Below, in pieces: positions 36,901 through 49,751 of a DNA stretch of 64,000 nt. The notes under the pieces were generated by a model. It was not told the DNA's origin and did not search any database. It saw only the letters and a list, made by a program, of their open reading frames with translations. Where the stretch lies: contig CM060127.1 of the NCBI GenBank assembly GCA_030522415.1, positions 14,552,646 to 14,616,645 of the forward strand. Reading direction: 5' to 3'. Position numbers and translations under genes: made by a program. How positions within the stretch are numbered: position 1 is the first letter of the stretch; each line of letters opens with the position of its first letter. The DNA is from Channallabes apus. Its lineage: Eukaryota; Chordata; Actinopteri; Siluriformes; Clariidae.

Positions 36901-38726
36901 AATAAATTAAGGGAACATTCCAAAGTTCCATTATCAAACAAGTGTATGACAATACATTGTGGTTAATTAAACAAAATCTGTGTTTAATTAATTACTGCGT
37001 AATTGTAATGCAGTTACGCAGTTTGAACACCAGTGGTACCAAACCCATAGAATAAAATACATACACTTGTCACATGATAACTTTCTTTTGTGGAGAAGCT
37101 GTGACATCTGCATTCCTGATTGCAACAACCCAAACACTATATGTCATATGGTTAGACAAACATGTTATACCAGTACACAGAACTCTTCAGTAGCATTCAA
37201 ACACCACGGAAACCCGGCAGTTTAGCCAACATTGGAGCTCTATTTCATCATGGCTATATTCACACAACATTCAGTGGACCATATCTAATTTACTGACTAA
37301 ATCTGACTTTTTTGTTAGGCTCTCACACACAGATCATGCTCTTAAACTGACCAACTTGTGCCAAGGGGCAATGCGTCACATGATGCATTCAAGCTCTGTG
37401 TAAAAGTTTTGGTTTTAAACTTTAATCGTTCCCTTGGCACTTTTGTCTTTCAGGCTACATTCATCCATTTCTCACGCAATCTCTTCAAACATAGAGTGGT
37501 TGTAACATCACTCCAAGTGTTCATGAAGTCTATTACTTCACTCTCCAACCACCGAAATCCTACTTCATCCAGAACATCTGCAATCTTTCTTAAAAGAAAA
37601 TGTCCAGTTGCACTGGATTATTGAATTATCTGATTAGACAATTCACACTCATTGACATCGCATTGGAGTTAGGGAGGGAAGTGTCCTGGAAAAGACCTTT
37701 ATCTGATTTAGGACAACATATGGAAGTGGCTAAAATCAAAATTGAAAAGTTCAGATTGCATGTGATTTGTGCTGATCACACTGGAACTTAAAAAAGTTGA
37801 CTATAAAATGGACTGCAGCGTGAACACAGCATTAGCATTGGTATACAGTAGTTTTAATCTGCATTTAAACTCAATTTATGGAGAGAATTTGAAACATCTT
37901 GCGCTTGCAATATATGTTATTCACAATGTTAAGCCCGGGTTTGTATCCCTGTTTGATTGATTTGAAACAAAATCAACAAAACCTTTTGTTTTGCATTGCT
38001 TATAATTTGGATATTTGGAGTCTTTACAGTCATTTATTCCGAGAAGTTAAAACAAAAGTATTCGGTTACGCCTTCATATGATATTGAAAGGTACTGTATC
38101 GTGACAACCCTGGCCCAATTCCTTGCGGAAATCCATAAAGAGTGAGTGCTCATTAAAGAAGGGATTCAAGGCAAGGGACACTTCCCTCTCCCTCTCCCTC
38201 AACACTGCTGGGGCTTGGCTGAAAAAAACAAGCAACCCTGTGACATCAAATCTCCCCGAGCTCAAGGAGTGTAAGACTGAGAACTGCAGCAACAGGCTTC
38301 TGGTTTTTCAGGTTTTCCTAAGCTGCACAACTGAAGAGTTTCTGGCTTGAAGGAAAAAGATGGAGTGAGACCAAAAAAAAACAAAAAAAAAGGGAAATCG
38401 TTTGGGGTGCAAAAAAAGAGGGGTTAGATAGCACAGATTAAACACTTCACATTGTCTCTAACCAGCCTGAGTATGAGCATGGGCACGAGCATGTTACTGC
38501 TTCACCAAAAACACTCCTCTCTCTCTCTCTCTCTCTCTCACTCTCTCTCTCTATTACTGCTGTTATTATCTTGTTATTTGCGAGCCGGTGTTTTGAGCTC
38601 GCGCCTTCTTCTCGTTTCCGATTGGAAACACGGAAGATGGATTTCCTTTCTTCTCTTTTTCCTTCCAAAAATAAATCATTTTAAAAACCCGCAAAAAGCG
38701 CGCACACAGCGTGTCGCGTCACTCAC
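33961..38726 (-). other. lpar2: lpar2 5' UTR part and first intron
   Basis: Upstream of the ATG the best minus-strand acceptor is tttttcttcaaggacag ending at 34074, which would start the coding exon at 34073. Above it lie about 4.6 kb of AT-rich sequence with a SINE-like fragment at 34530-34830, a (CA)n at 35530 and a (CT)n at 38518-38550. No other exon was recognised. Confidence 0.55.
34530..34830 (-). mobile_element. Composite SINE fragment
   Basis: gtgtttcctcagggttctc, ttttcctcccacatcccaaa, ggtaaattctccttgcctgt and ccctgcccaggataaagcac are family blocks. tRNA-like 5' part not seen. The family reads here in the plus direction for the cctcccaca block; the orientation call is uncertain. Confidence 0.4.
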
Positions 38727-38900
38727 CTCCCGGTAACTGTACTTCCGTCCAAACACATCCATATAACCGGAGCAGTGGAAGCGGAGAGGAGCGGAGCCGC
38801 CACTCGGTGCTCGAGCTCTGCGCTGACGAGTCGCCAGGACGCGATAATCGCCTCTGAACCTGCGCGTGCAGCCCGAGCTGCTCCTCGGCCACTCTGATTG
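38727..38900 (-). other. lpar2: Probable lpar2 first exon (5' UTR)
   Basis: GC-rich block standing out from AT-rich surroundings, ending in a consensus donor GGGAG|GTGAGT (exon end 38727, minus strand). It contains a 12-codon open frame from ATG 38760-38762 to the donor. If spliced to 34073 that frame stops after NPALTY, making it an upstream ORF rather than a second start. The linkage to lpar2 is inferred from strand and position. Confidence 0.5.
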
Positions 38901-38935
38901 GATGGGATTTATTACGTCATCGTAACTTTGTTTTT
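38880..38935 (-). promoter_or_regulatory. Probable lpar2 core promoter with CCAAT and CRE-like elements
   Basis: On the minus strand a TGACGTAA CRE-like site (38912-38919 region) and a CCAATC box (38896-38901) lie just upstream of the GC-rich putative first exon, followed by an NRF1-like GCACGCGCAGG. There is no TATA box at a standard distance. Confidence 0.45.
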
Positions 38936-39790
38936 TTTTTTCTTTCTTCTTTTCTTTAAGTACAGCAGACATTGACCTTACATTTCGATTTTTTTCCCCT
39001 CAGAAATCTCTAACTATATATATACAGAGTCAGCCAAAAATATATAGACGTCTACACACTTAGGGAAAAGAAAAACTTGAATAAATATTTTAATACTAAA
39101 TGTATTGCTGTACATTATATTCATTCATTCATTCATCTTCATATTCTATAATGGTAATTCAAAAGTGCTTTACATGAAATAAAAGAAAAAAATTATAAAA
39201 AGAAATAGAAAATAATAGCACTCAAACTTTAAAAAAATTATTTAAATTTGATTTAAAATAAAAATAAAAACAGTTTGTAATGACGCTTTTAAAATTTCTT
39301 AAAATTTGATTTAGAAGCAGTTAAAAAAGAAAAGTAAACCTAGGTTCAGGTTGAAGCCCACATACATGTCTGCTTCTACAGATGAGAAATTAAAAGAGTA
39401 GATCGAATAAATATTAAATTTTGTCTTCAAACGATTCCAGCGCATTAGAATTAACTTATACCACTTCAGCGCTGTTATTTCGGCAGTGAAAATATGAACT
39501 AATCCCAGTAAAAATCTTTCAGTTTAGATTTCTAATTAATATCTATTGGGTTTGTTTACATTGAGCAAGTAGATTATTTAAAAGTAGTTCTGTTATATTA
39601 GATTATATTAAATCTGCCACATAACTGCTAATAAAATCGCTTTTACTCAACATTTTGATTTCACCTATGGTGCAGGTTAAACTTTAGGCAGATATGTAAG
39701 TATAATATTATAAGTATAATATTTATGTCCAGTGATCGATTTAAGACACACCCACAGTTTGACGCATGCACAGTACGCAGTCAAATCCTG
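38936..39790. other. AT-rich intergenic DNA
   Basis: A/T-rich, with a fish-repeat fragment near 39145. No gene seen. Confidence 0.6.
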
Positions 39791-39796
39791 CTGTTT

Positions 39797-40006
39797 CTAA
39801 TGTGGCACATAACTGGTCATAACTTTTTCATTCCATTTATGGCACAGATTTAAATTCAGGCAAATATCAAAGTACTGCCAAATGTTCATTAAATTCTGTC
39901 CAGCCAGTTTTGCGTGATGCGGTGACACTCTTTCTGTGATGATTTCTTTCTTAATGTCCACTGAAAGTGGCTCCCTTTTCTTCTTGCTAACGTTCTTTGG
40001 GCCCAT
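39797..40006 (-). pseudogene. Short helix-turn-helix-like open frame, possible pogo/Tigger transposase start
   Basis: A 69-codon minus-strand frame starts MGPKNVSKKKREPLSVDIKK then EIITERVSPHHAKLA, which resembles the basic N-terminus of CENP-B/Tigger-type transposases. It loses similarity after about 40 residues. No terminal repeats were seen. It may instead be chance. Confidence 0.3.
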
Positions 40007-40044
40007 GGTGCTATGTGCTATTTATACATATTACATACCAAGTT

Positions 40045-40375
40045 GATTATTAATCATATGCCAGTAACCTGGTGACAGGATCATGGGCACCCAAGGTTCA
40101 TCTATGTCTGTAGAACTAAAGGCCAGCCTGTCCAGTCTGATCCAATCCAACAGAAAAGCCAATATGACAATAATAAAAAGGCACCAGAACAACCAGTGCA
40201 CCACAACCCTGAGTGCTTGGGGCCCAGCAGGCAATTCCGCAGATCCCAATCTGATCATGCACCCATGGGATGCACCAGATAAACAAGTCTAATCCATGGA
40301 GGCCCCATCCCACTACAGCACACACTTAGAGGTCGTGTGGAGTCACATCCCGAGGGGCCAGAGCTGATTTGGTGG
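40045..40375 (+). mobile_element. Internally deleted Tc1-like relic
   Basis: Contains both ends of a fish Tc1 family run together: gtgacaggatcatgggcacc and ccagtctgatccaatccaac on one side, atgggatgcaccagataaac and tccatggaggcccc on the other. The expected transposase middle is missing. Recognised from memory of the family consensus, so moderate certainty. Confidence 0.45.
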
Positions 40376-40610
40376 CACAAGGTTAACCTAAAATCTAAGT
40401 GATTTTAAAGGTAACGATTTAATGTTATGGCAGAGAGAGAGAGAGAGACGAAAAATATGAATTAATTTACTAAGTATAATACTATGATGAAACTGAATCC
40501 CGTCGCAGGAATTGAGAACTTGCAGAGGAGAATTTTATGCAGAGTCACCATTTAACAATTGTTGTATATATATAACAACAATATACTATATACACACACA
40601 CACACACACC

Positions 40611-41710
40611 TAAAGGAGTATTAGGAACATCATACTAATACGGTGTTTGACCCCCTTTCGCCTTCAGAACTGCCTTAATTCTACGTGGCATTGATTCAAC
40701 AAGGTGCTGAAAGCATTCTTTAGAAATGTTGGCCCATATTGAACCAGTTGATGGAGATTTGTGGGATGCACATCCAGGGCACGAAGCTCCCGTTCCACCA
40801 CATCTCAAAGATGCTCTATTGGATTGAGATCTGGTGACTGTGGAGGCCATTTTAGTATAGTGAACTCATTGTCATGTTCAAGAAACCAATTTGAAATGAT
40901 TCGAGCTTTGTGACATGGTGTATTATCCTGCTGGAAGTAGCCATCAGAGGATGGGTACATGGTGGTCATAAAGGGATGCACATGGTCAGAAACAATGCTC
41001 AGGTAGCCCTAAGCCCTAAGCCCTAAGTCCTAAGTGCCCTAATTGGCACTAAGGGGCCTAAAGTGTGCCAAGAAAACATCCCCCACACCATTACACCACC
41101 ACCACCAGCCTGCACAGTGGTAACAAGGCATGATGGATCCATGTTCTCATTCTGTTTACACCAAATTCTGTCTCAACAGAAATCGAGACTCATCAGTCAC
41201 TCATCATTTTTCCAGTCTTCAACTGTCCAATTTTGGTGAGCTCGTGCAAATTGTAGCCTCATTTTCCTATTTGTAGTGGGGATGAGTGGTACCCGGTGGG
41301 GTCTTCTGCTTTTGTAGTCCATCCGCCTCAAGGTTGTGCGTGTTGTGGCTTCACAAATGCTTTGCTGCATACCTCGGTTGTAACGAGTGCTTATTTCAGT
41401 CAAAGTTGCTCTTCTATCAGCTTGCATCAGTCGGCCCATTCTCCTCTGACCTCAACAAGGCATTTTCGCCCACAGGACTGCCACATACTGAATGTTTTTC
41501 CCTTTTCACACCATTCTTTGTAAACCCTAGAAATAGTTGTGCATGAAAATCCCAGTAACTGAGCAGATGCTACGCTCAAAATTGCTTAAATCACCTTTCT
41601 TTCCCATTCTGACATTCAATTTGGAGTTCAGGAGATTGTCTTGAGCAGGACCACACTGTAATATTAGTACTTGGAGTAGGGTACAGTAACCCATCTGAAA
41701 TTAGAAATAA
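40611..41710 (-). mobile_element. Tc1-like transposon relic
   Basis: Antisense Tc1 transposase sequence of a type common in fish: the minus strand reads MGRLMQADRRATLTEI (41439 downward), RRMDYKSRRPHRVPL and FARAHQNWTVEDWKN, the DNA-binding and pre-catalytic part. The plus strand shows the family consensus (e.g. gctctattggattgagatc). Internal indels and a telomere-like insertion at 41007-41040 break it. Confidence 0.75.
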
Positions 41711-43039
41711 AACCAATGCTCACTAACAAAAATTGGAATTAAACAGTTGTTTGGTTAGTGCTTCAATTCTTTTAATAGGAACCCAGTTATTTACTGTTAG
41801 CAGTGACGGAAATGACATGCTAAAGCTTTTTGATAATTAATAATGCAGAATATATTGTGAACAGTGGTAGCTTGTTGGTGTTTCAGCTTTAGATTCATGA
41901 ATATGTTCCATGCATGCTGCGTTCATTTGTTTTGTGCGATAGCAGGAAACTGGAGAACCAAGAGGAAACCCATGTCGACATGGGAAGGAATCCTAAAGCT
42001 GTAAAGTTTTTGCATGCAATGACATCCTAAAACGATGCACAGACACGAACACACCTATTTTCCGGTATTTGCTGTACTCGTTCTTGACCAGGCTTGTAGT
42101 CTGTTGTGGCCGTCCCTGATTGTCATGGGAGTCTCCGTAAACGAACAGACCTGAACGCTCTTCTCTCCTGATAGTCTCCAACACTACATGCAGGGACATG
42201 AACTGGTTCCTGTGTAAATCTATTGAAGATTAAAGACTGCAACTATTCACTTCAGTTCAGGTATAATATAATGGAGTTGAACAAATCTACAACGGAAGGC
42301 CTAAAGCTAAACAGTTGTCTAACCATTACTGTTACATATGAAAAGATTGAACTGAGCTGAATGTGCGTGAACTTCATACATCAATACTCTCTGTAATTTA
42401 TTATTATTATTATTTTTAATCCTGAACCTTGTCCATGCGAGGCTCCTCAGTCAGAGCATCATGACAGTTCAGCTATTGTTCTTTATCTTAACATAACAAA
42501 CTGCTCACAAAGCTCGGAAATGGTCAGAAAATGTCAGAGGTCTTCCATGCAGTTTACTTTCCTCAACTGTGCGATTTTGACGTGTAGGTTTTGGACTAAA
42601 CTTGAGACGATGCACGGCTTCACGAATGCAGCATGTCGTTATCTCAGTGTGGACGTGACTGCACAGGGAACAGGGAATGAAAGCGAGAACTGAACACAAT
42701 TTTACAGATGTGTGAATTCAGTAAGTAAGACACAAAACAATACGAGCAGCGTAAGAAACAGATAGTGTTATAAGTTCAATGGATAAACATGTTAGAAACA
42801 AACCGAATGATTCTTTACAGATGACAGAATAATGATATATAGATGGATGGATTGGTGTTCTGTCCTATGTATAGGGCTTTTTCTAAGTATTTAAGGGCAC
42901 AAGAGAGTAAAATTCTTTAATTAAGATGATTCTTTTTAGGTTTCTAGTTCTGGGCTCTTCTGCTTTTTTCCACCACAGATAAACGCTTCATGATCGTTGC
43001 ATTTTTGATGTTGCATTTTCGACAGCATACTTTTTGATG
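41711..43039. other. Intergenic DNA without recognised gene
   Basis: Includes a SINE-like scrap near 41940-41980 (ggagaaccaagaggaaaccc) and short minus-strand open frames at 41993-42199 and 42505-42699 with no recognised domain. Confidence 0.5.
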
Positions 43040-43520
43040 TTAATTACCTATATCAGTCATGTAAAATGTATAAAGAGTGTTCAAGTCAAACCAGGACTTT
43101 TGATTGTGCAGAAAAGCGTAAAGACTCCCTTTATTCATCTGTATAATCCCCTGCTCCACTAATGTTAGTTTTCTCACCTGAGCCATGATCGGACTGCCTG
43201 CTTCATGCCTGAAATGCTGGCCTCCCAGGAACTCCTTTAATGTCCCAAAAATGTGGAAAATCCTTGGAGTGCTTAGGTGTACAGTCCCCACACACAGATG
43301 TGTCTCTTTCTTCCCCAAGCTGGTGACAATTTATCTGCCGATTTCCAAGATCAGTGGTTCCACTCGCTGAATGTTCACGGGAACGAGTCCAGTGTGCCTC
43401 CGAGCCACCTCAGCGGGGATCGTCATTCGCGGACACACAGCCTTCTTTAAAACTTTTGAACCATTCAACTGATTTACAGTTGTTGTTTTTTTAACTTCAT
43501 TCACCAGAAATTTCATCACC
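43040..43520 (-). mobile_element. Mariner-like transposase fragment
   Basis: On the minus strand FHIFGTLKEFLGGQHFRHEA followed by VEQGIIQMNKGSLYAF resembles the C-terminal (Y/F)H(L/I)FG-LK-L-G--F and VE(Q/R)W-KCI---GDY-- segments of mariner transposases. The upstream part is too diverged to assign. No terminal repeats found. Confidence 0.45.
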
Positions 43521-43559
43521 AGGTCCCTACCAGAAATGTTGACAACCTAGCATAACCAG

Positions 43560-45744
43560 AATTCATGACCAGGTTTAATCCTAATTAGTGACACACATAA
43601 TTGTGTATGAACCACAAAGCAACAATTCACTGCCAAAACATGCCCAACATAGTGATATTATTATCTTTTGCAGCAAAAACATTTTACTTGCTTACATTTC
43701 ACATGTCTGTTCTCATTTTTTCACTTTGCCAGGTCTTACTCATATCTGACAGAAGTTTGCAAATTATTTGCAAATTTAACACGAATATCTGGCAGTGTAT
43801 TACAGGAGTGAGCCATATTCCATAACAATGATGGATCATGAATGAATTATTTAAAGGTACATTATGTTTTTCACAGTTCGGATAAACACAGCACCTTCTC
43901 TGATTTGTTCTTTCAAAGAGAAACCTCCAAAATGGAACGTTCTGTATTAATAAGCAAAATGATTGACAGGAAGGTAGCAGGTTGTCCTGTTCGGTTGAAT
44001 AATGGTGATCGTGTAAACGTATTTTTGTTTCTCTTTAAAAAGTGCATTAGGGAAGATTAGTTTTTGTTCCAAGATTAGCTCTTCAACGGTTGAATGATTC
44101 TCGCTCATGTTCAAGAAACTCCTCCCCGGGCTCCCTGCTGGCCGGTGCAGTGTTTATAGAATGCAAATACAGTTTTAAAAATGCCTTATTCTTCTATTAA
44201 TTAATGTGACAAAGACTGAAACTTCTCCACAGAGAAACTGCGAGAATGTAAGAAAAATTATAAAAAGTGTTATAGGTTAAGAATTCCTGAGTCACCCATA
44301 AAGGAAAGAAAGAAGGTTTCTTTTTCCTAGATGAGGGTTCAGTTGTACTTTCGGGCAGAAGTAATGTTATATAATGTGTGTAGTGTGTTATCTAGTGTAG
44401 TAATGTACACTAAATATTGGTTATGCTAATGACTAATCTATTGCAGTAACAAACTAATTCATCTTTAATTGATTCATTGAGAATGGAATCATGATATAAT
44501 TATTAACAAAAAGATTTTGCAATTTTAAGTGTCTGTGATCTGATGCTTTTATATACTGTACATGAGTTCGCTGTAACTGCTCGTGGTTTCCAGTGACAAA
44601 GCACTAAAAACCTCTTACTTCCTCTCTTGAGGTGTAGAAACTTCCTTTTCCTTGAATCTACTGAAGCTGATAACATTAAACTGTAAATGTCCGCAGTTTC
44701 AGCTGGTGTTTAACGTTCATTTTGTCAGAACTGAGCGTTTTAAGTTTAAGGCGACCAATATGCAAAAATCACTTTTTAGTCATGTTTAGACGTTCAGATG
44801 AGTCTCCAGTGTGCATGTACAAAAAAAAACAAAAAGAGAACTGAAATTTTTTTTTCTCTTTTACATTTTGTCCTGTTTGTATTTTCGTATTGGCTAGAGT
44901 TTGAGAAACCGGATTAGATTTTCCAACACGGTGTGACTTCATACCAGAAGAGTTTCTCCCCCCAGCATGCTGATGAATTATGCTGTTCTCTGATGGGGCG
45001 TGGCTTAGGAGGTGCTAATTTACATAGACACTGAAACAGCATGTTCAGAAGAGGAGTGATTTAACAGTAGTTTGAGGTATTAAAAATGCATGGTTAGCTG
45101 AATCAAGTGCTGGATCAAGTTTTATAGTGCTGGTGAACTCCTTAGCTGTCTTTTCATTCCTCTTGTCAGTCGTGTTAAAAATATGACCCAGGACGACCAT
45201 ATTGCACTGTGTGGTCTGTATAATTTAGAAACACAATGAATTTGAAATCATTGCAAAAAGAAAAAAAATACAAAATTTAAGTGCAATAATTCAAAAGTTA
45301 TTTATGAACTCAGATGTGTTAACCAGGAAGAGATTTTACTTTTTAGATTATTTAGTATTGATACTTGATATTTTATAAAGCTGGACTATTTTGGACTTTG
45401 TGGAACCGTGAACACCACCATCATCAGTGGTCATGAGAAAAACACACAGAACAGTTCACTGGGGCACAGATCTTCCGCTCAATTCACACATTTATTTTGA
45501 ATGCCTATTGCATTTATAAGATGTGTTACTTTGCTTTACAAACATTCGTTTGTACCATCCGTTACTGCTGCTGCTGAAAATACTGTATAGCTGCATTTTT
45601 CTCCCCTCCACGATAATGAAAGTATAATAATAAAATAATAAAAGTTGGGGCTAAAGGACAATTCAGACACTAAAATTTCATTAATTGAGTCAGAAGTTTA
45701 AACTGAAGTATAGCATTAACTTACTGACTCGATCTCTAGAGTTT
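43560..45744. other. Intergenic DNA without recognised gene
   Basis: AT-rich, unique-looking. Contains the second TGATTGACAG site at 43960. No coding sequence recognised. Confidence 0.55.
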
Positions 45745-46005
45745 AAATGTCGTGAGTGAAAAACCCAGGAGATCAGCAGTTTCTGAAATACTCAAACCAG
45801 TCTGCCAGACACCAGCAACCACACCATGGTTAAAGTCACAGAGATCACTTCTTTTTCCCATTCTGATGTTTGATGTGACCATTAGCTGAAACCCTTGACT
45901 TGTATCTTCATGATTTTATGCATTGTGCTGCTGCCACATGATTGACTGATTGGATAACTACAGAAATCAGAAGGTGTTCCTATTAAAGTGGGCAGTGGTG
46001 GTAAA
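45745..46005 (-). mobile_element. Terminal fragment of a Tc1-like element, same family as 40611-41710
   Basis: The block gatcagcagtttctgaaatac, then cccattctgatgtttgatgtga and attgactgattggataac, then ttcctattaaagtgggcag, is the N-terminal coding and terminal part of the same type of antisense Tc1 transposon. The rest of the element is absent. Confidence 0.6.
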
Positions 46006-46940
46006 TGTATAATCTAAAAGTAAAACGAGGCATTCCTCAGCAGGTTAGGAGCACCACTCATGTCCAACATCAAGTCCATCAACTTCAGTTTATATACAGT
46101 GTATATAGTAGATTGGGGAAAGTGGTCACTCAACTTACCAAGATCTTCCTCAACTGAATGGAATCTGATCAGCTTGAGCGCTGCAAATTCAAATAATCAT
46201 TCAAACTTTTACATTGGATAAGAGTTTGTTGGATAAGAGTTGCTAGACCTGCAAGTAAGTTATATTTGCTTGCTAGCTTGTTTGTTATCACCTACAGCCA
46301 GGAGCTACTTCTGTCACTACGCACTTCTTTCATTATATCATCTTATACACCGCTTTGTCTCTTTAGTAATTGCTTCTTTGTTGTTCTGAAATGCATCCAA
46401 AGCCTAACAAGCTCCTAACACAAGGAAGAATTCCAAATTGCTCTCTAACCCTTGACCAAGGGCACTACTTAGTGCATGATAATGGATTGTACACCCTACA
46501 TAGCCCACTAGCTTTCCATTTAATGTTATTTGGGATTAAACTACGGAACCCAGAATTTTATTGAGCTGATATTCTAAAGTAAAATAAGTGGAAATATAAA
46601 GTAAATCTTGTAAATTTCTCCAGACTGTCCACCTCTTCCATGGTTTATACTCCTCACGTTTTGGCAACATAGTACCAGTAAGAATTTATAACTTTTATAA
46701 CTTTCACCCTGTTAATTAACTCACTGTCGGTCGCCAGGTCTTGTTGTGCTGAAAATTATATTTAGCACAACAGCACTTCCTCTCATATAATATTGTTTTA
46801 TTAAAATTTACTTTAGTCACATCATGGCATCATGTGTAATGCTTTTTGCTTTAATCACCAATACGTTACATGCAAGGTAGTCCTTAGCTTGGACTTTGGT
46901 TTAATTTGGATTAAATCACATTGCATTGACACTTTAGATG
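46006..46940. other. Intergenic DNA without recognised gene
   Basis: AT-rich; nothing recognised. Confidence 0.55.
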
Positions 46941-47028
<88 letters not shown>

Positions 47029-47050
47029 TTCATTCATTCATTCATTCATT
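46941..47050. repeat. Poly-A, (TA)n and (ATTC)n compound microsatellite
   Basis: A28 at 46941-46968, (TA)n to about 47024, then (ATTC)n to 47050, leading directly into a SINE-tail repeat. Confidence 0.95.
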
Positions 47051-47275
47051 TTCTATACCGCTTAATCCTGTGTTCAGGGTCGCGGGGGACCTGGAGCCTA
47101 TCCCAGGAGACTTCGGGCACTAGGCGGGGTACACCCTGGACAGGGTGCCAATCCATCGCAGGGCACACACACATACACACACACACACTACGGGCAATTT
47201 AGGAACGCCAATTAGCCTAATCTGCATATCTTTGGACTGTGGGAGGAAACCGGAGTACCCGGAGGAAACCATATA
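47024..47275 (-). mobile_element. SINE/L2-type tail repeat with (ATTC)n end
   Basis: After (TA)n and (ATTC)n come tctataccgcttaatcctgt, gggtcgcgggggacctggag, ggtacaccctggacagggtg, tctttggactgtgggagg and ggaaac, the reverse complement of the 3' part of the composite fish SINE family. A 65-bp piece of the same sequence recurs at 54421-54487. Confidence 0.65.
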
Positions 47276-47290
47276 TATATATAAAACCAA

Positions 47291-48052
47291 TATAACCAAT
47301 ATACTGAAACAACCTCTGAATAGAATTGTAAAATTGAATTAGAGATTTTACTGGGGAACAGCAGATCAATACTACTACATGTGTCCCAGTAAAAGTCATA
47401 CAGACTATTTGTGAACTTGTGGTTGTACTGAGTTGATCTCCATTTGAGGTAAAAAAATAAAAATTCACACCCATCTATAACCCATTATAAACGCTGATTG
47501 AGATGGTGTGAAATACAATGCAATGTAAAGTCTGTAATGAATATCCAGAAGGCGAATAACCTAAATGCTTATATGACTAATCAGAAATTATTCATTCCAA
47601 GTACAAATTACACAAGCACTTGTTTGGGAAAGTCGTCCACTTTCACCACTAAAATGCTGCCTGGTTTTTTTTGTTCAGTTCTGCGCTTTAACCATAGCTC
47701 ACTATCCAGTGATACCGAGACCACAAACTTAAACATTACACTCTTCATTTAGTCAGTTTAAAACAGTTCGCAAAAAATATAATTATTCCAGATTTACAAG
47801 ACCTCTCCCATCAGACCCCCCCCCCCCATCCTCCACTGTGATGCTACTGAGGGCAGTAAAATGATTTACACACAGGACATAAAAATTACAATATCAGCAT
47901 TGAGTTTAATCATATACAATCATTGTATCACTGTTTATAATCATAAGACGACTTGGGGACTAACAAAATCGATTGAGAGAGAATAGAACAAAATGCAATA
48001 TTATGTGAAATGCAGCAGTCATGCAGGAGCCGTGGAGCAAAGGCAATGTATG

Positions 48053-48084
<32 letters not shown>

Positions 48085-49750
48085 AAATATCCAAAGGTGC
48101 TTTATTCACTTGACAAATATGGACATTTGTATTATCAAAGCTCAAGTGACACGATAATAAAATAAATAAATTGATTGCTAAAAAAAATTGAGAAAGTACA
48201 GTCAAAGATGAATAAAAAAAATAGACAAAAAATAGAGAAGAAAAGAAAAGGAAAAAATGTAGTGAATATATAGTGAGACTGTGCTTCTCTTTGTATAAAG
48301 TGAGATTGTGAATCACTCTCTGTTCCTCTCTCACATACCCGCAATTCTCTCTTAACCATGTTTTTTAGCCTTTAAGTGTTCTTATAAATATAAAACGTGA
48401 TGCATGGTTAGACTTGATGCACATATTTTACTGCCACTGCAAACTATCACATGTACTTTCCTCTTTCGATAATAATATACCTCACTACCCTCACTCACAC
48501 ACTGTTAATGCCCCAGCTGGTGTGTAACTTTGCTGCAGTCTGTAAATGCATTTGAATGTTGATTTATTTTATTAGACTGTTCAGCTGTTCAGCATCTGTT
48601 CAGACTGTTCATCTGTTCAGTCACTATTATAATTGTTCCAATTAGTACACCTTCTTTTGCTTGTGATTGATGCCTTCGTGCAGTTGTAAGTAATTTTCAA
48701 TTTCAACCGGATTATGCAAATGTTTTTAGTTTTTTCCCCCCGCATTACACGTGTGTACCGGTCAGAAAGAAGCTGGAACTCAGTGTTTTTTATACAGTAC
48801 TTGCGACTTCCACAGACGATTGTTTTGAAGATGAAAGCGTGAGAAACTTGCATGAGTCTCACTATCACTGTGCGAGAGTTGACAGCTTTGCTTTTTATTT
48901 TACACTCGAGACCTGAGCAGGCATACCTACAGTTTACTGATGTTACAACGTACATTCTGTGCAAACTTTCGTGGCAACAGTTTGGGCACATGAGTGTGAT
49001 ACCACAGTAAAGTGATAATAATATCAATATTATCATGGTTCAGATTAAGGCAACATTATTTACCCTAAAGTGGTGTAATGAGACCACAGATATCTGCAAC
49101 AAACCTAGAGGTTTTTCAGGTTTTGTTCATGCAACAGAGCGGTTAGAGTATTTTATAGTGTTTAGATCTGAAGGGGTAAGATTGCTCAGCTTTCTCTCTT
49201 CGCTCAGGGTTCCTTCATGCTGCTGTTCATGTATAAAAGCTGCTGCATCTGCGGTTTACATACAGCAAACCACATATATCTGTAGGTCATAAACATACAT
49301 GTGACCTCTTTTAGCCTCATCACACATGACTTCTACTGTAGGTGTTTTTATACGCTTACACTTTTCTTTAGAATTCTTTAGTTAATGCGTTTTTTTCTCT
49401 ACCACTTCATTTGCATGTTGTGAACACTCGCAGAGTAAACGTGCACAGAGAAAGAAAATGCAAAATGAGGAAAGGGTGACATGTAAAAACTGCAGATATG
49501 AGTGAATCATCTTTTCAGTCACAAACTGACAAGCAGGACAGAAGGGAACTAGTGAATAAAAGCTACTTAATGACACTGTCACCCGTTCCTTAAGTCCTAA
49601 CTAATCCTAAAGTGAGATAAAAAAAATTATTAATGTACTCTACAAATTTCACATTTTAGTGAACTTGGCTCATAATTTGTTATTTTTATTTTATGTTATC
49701 TAGCTTACTTAAGTATGTCAACACTGTTATTAATTATACATAGCAAATTT
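47291..49750. other. Intergenic DNA without recognised gene
   Basis: AT-rich with a C-run (47817-47827) and (GA)n at 48058. The open frame at 48617-49036 (139 codons, minus) has no recognised domain and is probably chance. Confidence 0.5.
48058..48083. repeat. (GA)n microsatellite
   Basis: About 13 GA units; a second (GA)15 lies at 56308-56338. Confidence 0.9.
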
Positions 49751-49751
49751 T

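Noticed and set aside
37358..37624. 88-codon plus-strand open frame
   Set aside because: Basic, mildly transposase-like composition but no motif could be recognised on either strand.
48617..49036. 139-codon minus-strand open frame
   Set aside because: No domain, no splice or promoter context; probably chance in AT-rich DNA.
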